Positions 57,419 to 64,000 of a stretch of 64,000 nucleotides of DNA are shown piece by piece. The stretch's first letter is position 1, and each line of letters opens with the position of its first letter. The notes beneath the pieces are model-generated. The model saw only the letters and a list, made by a program, of their open reading frames with translations, ran no database searches and was not told where the DNA came from. A program made the position numbers and the translations under genes. The stretch comes from Microcebus murinus (Eukaryota; Chordata; Mammalia; Primates; Cheirogaleidae), in contig NC_134108.1 of assembly GCF_040939455.1 (NCBI RefSeq), positions 39,352,501 to 39,416,500 on the forward strand, given 5' to 3'.

Positions 57419-58005
57419 AGTGAGCTGAAGCGATCTGTCCCTGGGTCAGATTGGCTGAGACCTAGAGTCAGCAAAACAGGAGCCCATTGCTTGTTCCCAC
57501 AATTAGCAGGACATGGCATGCTGACCGGCTGAACAAACTGTTTCTCCAGGCAAATGGCCAAGGACCTGTGGTCTCACATGTGAGCCAAGGTTGTCTGGTA
57601 TCCTGCACCTGGTGCTAGGCACTGCAAGATGGCCAAGGACTTGTGGTCTTACACTAGAGCCAAGATTGTTTGTTATCTGCAAGCAGTAATAGACATCAAA
57701 GAAGGCCCTGTCTTGTAGGAGGCTATTCTTTTTCGCTTTGACTGGAAAGGCAGGTGGTGTTGGCCGTGGGAAATCACGTAGCAAAAAGTAGCTGGGAAAG
57801 TAGCTGGCATGAGAAAATAGCTGCAAGACGCTTTCCCAATTAAACCGTATATAAATAAAACGACTGGCACCTTACAGTGCTGCAGTCTTCACCCATGTCT
57901 CGTGTCTGTGTACTTTACTTCTGGGACTGCAGCCAACTCTGTCTGTCTGTGTCGTATGTATGTGTTCTATGTGTTAATCCCCCGCCCTGTAAATGGGCCA
58001 TGACA
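57419..58005 (+). mobile_element. Endogenous retrovirus solo LTR with duplicated U3 block
   Basis: Begins near tgagctgaag and ends ...ccatgaca at 58005. It has a TATA-like/polyadenylation motif gtatataaataaaa at 57847-57860 and a U5-like pyrimidine-rich end. In the U3, a block starting atggccaaggac occurs at 57553 and again at 57629. The 76-bp period resembles the enhancer duplications common in retroviral LTRs. No internal viral genes. The family is not recognised, and the left border and target duplication are unclear. Confidence 0.65.
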
Positions 58006-58380
58006 ATTGTATGCCTGCTCTTTCCTCTCAGTGAAGTACCATTTTCATCCTTCTGCACAGGATGACCTGACCTTCTAAATCCAATCTTCAAGATCCAGAC
58101 CAACAGTCACTCATTCAGGGGAATGTTATTAGACTCCTCCTGAAAATTTTAGTAGATTCCTCCCTGCTCACCAGTTCTTTCTCTGTGTTTCCATAGCATT
58201 CAATACTTAATCTATTAATAACATTTGGTTACCTAGTTACTTTATTTACTTTCTCTACATATTAAATACTCTTACAGGAAAGAATCAAGTTTTTACTTTA
58301 TATTTATCATAGTTTTTAGTATAGTATCCTATCTACCACATAGGAGGAATAAAATAAATGTTTTAGGAATAATTGAGTAT
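58006..58380 (+). mobile_element. L2 3' region
   Basis: 'cctctcagtgaagtaccattttcatcc', 'attagactcctcctgaaaa', 'ttctctgtgtttccatagcattc' and 'ctaccacataggaggaataaaataaatg' fit the L2 3' end in order. Confidence 0.55.
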
Positions 58381-58564
58381 CTAAATTTTCATGTATCAGA
58401 ATATTAAATTTCAAAGTGGCTAATATTTACTTAATAAATTTATAATCTGATATAAAATTGTCAGTTACAACATAATTTATTGCACAGAAATCTAATATTA
58501 AAATTAGAAATAATGGAGGCATGAACCTTTGTCCTTTTTTCATTATGAGGATACTGTCAAAGGC
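58381..58564. other. Short unassigned spacer
   Basis: AT-rich; nothing recognised. Confidence 0.5.
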
Positions 58565-58757
58565 AGGAAAGTTATTTTTTTTACTTTTATTTTAAAAAAT
58601 TATTTGTAATTATTATGGGTACATAACAGTTATATATCTTTATAGGGTACATGTGATGTTTTGGTCTAGGCATGCAGTGTGAATTAAATCCAGGGTAATT
58701 GGGGTATCCATCACCTCAGGCATTTAACATTTCTTTGTGTTAGGAAAGTTTTAAATG
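58565..58757 (-). mobile_element. L1 3' UTR fragment, antisense
   Basis: After a T-rich run: 'attatgggtacataacag', 'agggtacatgtgatgttttgg', 'ggtaattggggtatccatcacctcaggcatttaac', a standard antisense L1 3' UTR. It is cut at about 58757 by an LTR; no L1 resumes after it. Confidence 0.8.
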
Positions 58758-58759
58758 GT

Positions 58760-59221
58760 GTCTTAATCAGGGTTCTCCAGAGAAACAGAACCAACAGGAT
58801 ATATAAAGATATATAGAAAGATTTATTATGAGGGTTTGGCTCATGTCATTATTGAGGCTAAGAACCATGATCTGCCATCTGTGAATTGGAGAACCAGGAA
58901 AGCTGGTGGTATGGTTTCAGTACAAGCCTGAGGGACTGAGAACCAGGAGGACTGGATGTCTGAGGGTAGAAGAAGCTGTATGTCTAAATGTAGAAGAGCA
59001 AATTTTCCCTTCCTCTACCGTTTTTTTCTATTCAGGCTCTCAGAGGATTAGATGATGCCCACTCACATTGGTGAGGACGATCTTTACTCAGGCTACCAAT
59101 TCCAAAGTTAATCTCTTTCAGAAACACCCTCACAGACAGACACACCTAAAAAATAGTATTTTACTGGCTATCTAGATATCTGTTAGTCCAGTCAAGTTGA
59201 CGCATAAAATTAACCATCACA
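58760..59221 (-). mobile_element. ERVL (MLT2-type) solo LTR, antisense
   Basis: From 'tcttaatcagggttctccagagaaacagaaccaacagg' through 'ggattagatgatgcccactcacattggtgaggacgatc' and 'ctttcagaaacaccctcacagacagacac' to 'ccagtcaagttgacgcataaaattaaccatcaca'. Complete order for the family; better preserved than the copy split at 15.4-16.9 kb. Confidence 0.85.
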
Positions 59222-62200
59222 AGGGCTATTATCTGCTTTATTCTGATTAAATTAGAATATCTGTATAAAACATGTTGACTTACCCAGAACCCTCAACAAA
59301 TGAAGGCTTAGTGATGAAATGCAAGACATGCTTTCCATGCTCTAGTACATAACAATACAGAATTTTGGAAATTTGAGTTTTGAGTGCCACAATGTCTCCT
59401 AAAGTTTAGAACTGTCAGTGTTTGAGGTTGAATGTTGAGGATCATAAAATGTCAACAACTCACATGTGCAATATAATATAAGAGACCTCTTAGGACAAAA
59501 AGTGGCAGCCATGAACTATTTTTCTTGAGGAGATAACACAAACAATTTTATTGTGAATTGAGACTCTTTAGAGTCTGAGATTTTATGTTCTATCAGCTTT
59601 ACTGACAATTGCAAGGGTACAAGTAACGATGAGGAATAGGGGAAGCATGGAGAGGTCAGACACAGCGAGCACCATTCCTTAGGTCCCCTTTGCTGCATGC
59701 TCTGGCCAGGATTTAGCATATGACCTCTCTATGTGACTAAATTACACACACAAAGAGGGCTGTTTTCATCATCATACATTTATGTCCTATGCATAGTTAT
59801 GCCTTACATGTTATTTCATCCGTAGATTCTGAGTATTTTTATTGTTATTTATTTGTTTTCCATAAGCAACCCTAGACAAACCTGGTACATCCTGCTAGAA
59901 GAATCTATCTATAGAGCTTTTCTAGAAAATATCATTAGTATATCTGTCTCATGGCATCTCATTAGCGTGTTCATAAAGCAATTTGACAAGTCTCCTCTCT
60001 TTTTCCTTTCTGGGGGTGCTTTCCTACCCCCATATAAAAAAAGAAGGAACAAAAGCCTGATGCCAGTCATTCCCTTTACACCTAATGCTGTCCCTAGTCA
60101 CCTTTCCCCTTTATATAGATATGGGTTTTTATGGTGTGATGTTATGATTTGGGGAAGATGAAACTGGTGGGAGAAAACTTGGTTCCTTTCTGTAATTTGG
60201 AAGCAAACAAAATTGTTGTGAAAGCTTTTTTCTTTTTGGGTTAATCTTACCCATAGAGGACTATGAAATCTCTAAAGTGCCTTCTGGCCAATGGTCTTGG
60301 TATTAATTTATTTTACCCATGAACACAAGGAGGCAATTTCAGTATAGGGAGAGGGGAATACAAAATAGACACCACCTACATTTTAACATTAATTTGATTT
60401 GGAAGTATAGAAAGTAAAAATGAGATAGATACCATATAGATGCAGACAATATTTACATGATACTTAAATAATAAAACCAGAGGAAAACTGTGGTAGTAAC
60501 AAGGAACTCTAGGTAATTTTGGGATGAAACAAAAACCAAATGAGTGACTCATTTACTGCATCTATCAGTTTTCGGTTAGCTATGTTGGAATTGTCTAAAG
60601 CAGAAAAGTTGTATCTAACAAAAGGGAAAACAGTATAATTATTTTCCTATATTCCTTTAAAATAGAAAAGGAAAAACAAATATCAAACTTTTCAACTGTT
60701 CTTGAAAGCAAATACCATCTGTTAGCCTTCATGCATCAATAGGGAATAACACAGAATCTACATTTAAAACAAACGTCTGTTTCAAAGTCCAACATGATCA
60801 TTTTGGTTTCTAATTCACATAGAATACTTCTCATCTTGTATTAAAAATTTTTGTCAATGTATAAAATCATATTGTCAAACTACTTTTAACCATAAGAAAT
60901 TTATCTATGAATAGATACTATATTAAAATGAAAAAAAGTAATTTTATTTCTGAGAGTCAGCAAATAGTTCCAGCCATCAGTGAAAATATTAATAAGAATG
61001 ATGCCTAATGTTTCTTGAGATAGGTTAATGGGCAGAGAAAAACATAGATATAAACCATAATGAGGAATTGTTCTATTTCTTCTTAACTTCCTTAAATCTA
61101 CTTGTAAATCCATCATTCTGCTTTGAAAGGCAATAATGTGATGTGAAACCAGTAGATAAACATTGCCCAAAGGACCCGAAGCAGCTCTCAGCTTCCCTGT
61201 ATCAGCCTTCTCAATAAAGCAGAGCAGCTGTGTGACACAGCCCCAGCTAACCTCACAATCTTTCTACATCTGAGAAGACTAATACAAATCAGATGAGAAA
61301 TTGAGATGCTGACCCCAAACTCCAGATGACAATGCCTGCTTTCAAATTCACATAGTCTTCCTTTAATACAATTCACCTTTGCTCCCCTAATTTTAATGAA
61401 ATCGTGAAAGCAATATATATTTTCCCTGAAAATAAGATTACTGGTTACATTTGGCATTTGGCATTTTACACCCTCAAGGTTTCTGAAAATTGCTAAATAT
61501 ATTACTCATCAGTTGCTTTATGAGCCTTCAGGAGGGATGTGACAAATCTTAAACCATGCCCAGTATGACTTCTTTTAAATCATAGCCAATCATCGATTTT
61601 TCTTTCTCTTCTTTTAAATCTAACTCGAGTTGTCCTTTGAATTAAACACCTGATTTAATGTGGATTCACTGGCTAACAATGACTTTTTAACAAGGCATAG
61701 TATCCTGAAATTTTACTGACATTCAATCTCCAATAGACTTTTTTTTTATTTGTACATTAGAACGTTTATGGATTTTTCTTTCTAGTCTATCATATGACCC
61801 CACTTTCTATTTTTAATTGTTGTTTTTTAACCTATTCTTTGGCAGATAGATGGAATGAAAGTAGCTCACCAGTTTAGTTTGGGAAACAGCCCACTGCATG
61901 ACATTATAACATTGCATTTGGTTTGGACTATGATACCTTTAATAAGAGGCACTCAAACCTATTTCCTTTTGAAAAAAAAAAAAAACAACTAAAAAGCTGA
62001 AGGGACAAAATAGAAAAAGAGGCTCATGTGAGATTTCACTATCTCATCTTTTTATGAAAAAGAACAGTGCCTTAATGTGTTAAGGGACAATTTCTAATTA
62101 AGGAGCATATAGTCCCACTGAAAATGACTCTTTCAGAGAGGCAGATAGATATTTATGGAAAGATATCTAAAATACCATTCCTTGAGACGAGAACTCTTTT

Positions 62201-62757
62201 TAAAAAGGACAGAGAAATGCAATGAAAATTGATTCTCCCTTACAGAGGGATGCGATGATGTGTAGAAACTAAGCACTTACAAATATGAGCAAAGTTGTAG
62301 AGCAGTCTTCACATACTTCTGAATGTAGAGCCTGAGAGCTGACCAAGGTCAGGGGAACACATCCTTGAGAAAATTGCAATGAAGTGGCAGGACATCCTGG
62401 GTACCAGCAACTGCAGGGAGCCAGCTGGACAATTTACAGGAGGAGGAACAATGAGAGTACATTAAAAGGCAGCTCCTTAACCTTTTGAATAATGTAAAAT
62501 GCATACTAACCATTTTGTTCAAGAGCCTGCTATTATTTAAATTTAGTTTTAAAAAATATATATATTAAAAAATATATAACATTAGGAAAATACAGAACCA
62601 ATAAATAAAAGAATCTACACTCCTAGTAACAATGATTTTACTATGTTTTCTTTCTTTCCAATCTTTTTTTTTAACATATTTTGGTCTCAAATAGTTGTGA
62701 TCTTTCTGATTTATCTTTCACTTACTAGTTTTATACAAACTTATTTCAATGTTAGAT
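59222..62757. other. No gene recognised over about 3.5 kb
   Basis: No identifiable exon or element. Open frames at 59516-59719 (-), 59853-60161 (+), 60901-61170 (-) and 61188-61457 (-) have no recognisable domain. A-run at 61970-61984. Confidence 0.5.
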
Positions 62758-62771
62758 TATAAAAGATTCTT

Positions 62772-63089
62772 TTTTTTTTTTTTTTTTTTTTTTGAGACAG
62801 AGTCTCACTTTGTTGTCCAGGCTAGAGTGAGTGCCGTGGCGTCAGCCTAGCTCACAGCAACCTCAAACTCCTGGGCTCGAGTGATCCTTCTGTCTCAGCC
62901 TCCCGAGTAGCTGGGACTACAAGCATGCACCACCATGCCCGGCTAATTTTTTATATATATATCAGTTGGCCAATTAATTTCTTTCTATTTATAGTAGAGA
63001 CGGGGTCTCGCTCTTGCTCAGGCTGGTTTTGAACTCCTGACCTTGAGCAATCCGCCCGCCTCGGCCTCCCAAGAGCTAGGATTACAGGC
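62772..63089 (-). mobile_element. Lemur-type Alu, slightly 5'-truncated, with perfect target duplication
   Basis: Antisense Alu beginning with a T-run of about 22. It has the lineage phrases 'gtgccgtggcgtcagcctagctcac' and, before the second arm, an extra segment 'tatatatatatcagttggccaattaatttctttctattt' absent from anthropoid Alus. The head stops at 'cctgtaatcctagctc', so about 20-25 bases of the 5' end are missing. The repeat tataaaagattctt flanks it exactly (62758-62771 and 63090-63103). This is the best single clue to the organism. Confidence 0.93.
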
Positions 63090-63103
63090 TATAAAAGATT
63101 CTT

Positions 63104-64000
63104 AACTCTGGGTTTCTCTTGTTAAGAGAAAGGCAATCTACTGCATTATTTCAGCACAGGAAAAATAAAAACAAAATGATTAAAAAGAATTATTTTTAAA
63201 TATAAAAAAAAAGAGAGAAAGGCAATCTGAAAAGATCTTAACAGCACATGATTATTTTATACATGTTGCACATTCTGGGAATATAAATACACTTCAAAGA
63301 AAAAACATGCAAATTAATAATATTCTGAAGGCATTGGATTATGTGGATGAAAAACTTGTTTTAAGTCATGAGGTTTTCTTGGTGTTTCTCCAAATATATA
63401 GTTTAGACAATTTCTTCATCTACCTCCATTAACAGTATGACAATATATTGTACATATTCCTATTGCATCATAGTCATGACAGAACAAAATTTCTATTTGA
63501 CCATAAATTGGGCAGTATAAAAGAACAACTGAATTGACTCTCACCATGTACCTAGTAACTGTTGACTGTTCTGGTGCTCCTTGAACACAAGCTATATGGA
63601 TTCTGGTTGTTTTAGTATACTATAAAACAAATTAAATGTTCTTATCCTGGTGATAGCTCAGGATTTGGTGTTCTGATTTTCATTCCAAAGGTTGAAATGA
63701 TCTTCTCCATTTCTCATCTGATTTTCTTCCAACTATAGTTATGAAGAAGTAGAACTATTAATCTGATTGCTGATTGCAGTGTGTTGAGAAAGCATTTCCA
63801 AACACAGACTACTGCCTGCGCTTCTGACTCAGATCGAAGCGCAAGGTCAGGCATGGCAATCTGAGTATGCCAGTGCAATTAGGAGGGCATTGGGTTTGTC
63901 AGCTCCGTGTAAAATGCCCTTGTGCTATAGTGGGAGGCCTTCATTTTCTAAGTAAATTAACTGTGATAACTATCAAACTACAACTGGTAAGCAAGCCAGC
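63104..64000. other. No gene recognised
   Basis: Nothing identifiable to the end of the window. Confidence 0.5.

Noticed and set aside
1..64000. tRNA, snRNA, Y RNA, 7SK or 5S genes or pseudogenes
   Set aside because: I looked for their hallmark phrases on both strands and saw none, though degraded copies could escape reading by eye.

Overview
The window is nuclear DNA of a primate, most likely a lemur. The main evidence is an Alu at about 62772-63089. Its body is an ordinary dimeric Alu, but it carries the extra AT-rich segment before the second arm's A-rich end (a short TA run, then a pyrimidine-rich stretch) and the wording that I associate with Alus of Malagasy strepsirrhines. A short L1 3' end with G-rich blocks at 31453-31664 fits the same lineage. 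So does a 194-bp hAT-type miniature element at 222-415, which I recall from strepsirrhine genomes. These are memory-based attributions, and I cannot name the species. There are no bacterial genes, operons, CRISPR arrays or phage.

I found no intact protein-coding gene and no spliced exon I can defend. The window reads as AT-rich intergenic (or deep intronic) sequence filled with layered mobile elements. The only recognisable protein-gene sequence is a dead minus-strand retrocopy of POMGNT1 at about 27833-28857: the 5' UTR and roughly the first half of the protein, with deletions and frameshifts. A second retrocopy-like insert, GC-rich, plus-strand and ending in AATAAA and an A-run (15776-16811), comes from a transcript I cannot identify.

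Layout. 0-7 kb: hAT miniature element, an antisense L1 3' part, L1M/MIR relics, microsatellites, and a small L1 piece that looks like a twin-priming inversion. 7-12 kb: a long antisense L1 with 3' UTR, ORF2, a stub of ORF1 and a 1.6-kb 5' UTR containing a tandem array of about 80-bp units; the middle (most of ORF1 and the start of ORF2) is missing. 13-17.5 kb: MaLR and ERVL-type LTRs, one split by the unidentified retrocopy. 18-24 kb: mostly unassigned, with MIRs. 24-25.5 kb: LTRs nested inside a MIR. 27-29.5 kb: LINE relic, POMGNT1 retrocopy, L2. 30-38 kb: lemur-type L1 end, L2, a Tigger miniature element, a sense L1 and a retroviral-type solo LTR. 39-48 kb: L2, ERVL/MaLR LTRs, a MER2-like element. 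49.6-50.6 kb: a dead mariner close to the Hsmar1 (cecropia-type) family. 51-59 kb: Tigger fragment, AluJ-like element, L2/MIR, a second rearranged antisense L1, a solo LTR with a duplicated U3 block, and an ERVL-type LTR. 59-64 kb: largely unique sequence with the lemur Alu.

No genes act together here, and I found no undescribed biological system. The observations most worth checking are the mariner's presence in a lemur-type genome, the two L1 copies whose 5' UTR is joined to interior coding sequence, the 80-bp L1 5' UTR array, the POMGNT1 retrocopy that is complete at its 5' end but has no 3' end or poly-A, and the two nested insertion stacks at 15.4-16.9 and 24.5-25.5 kb.
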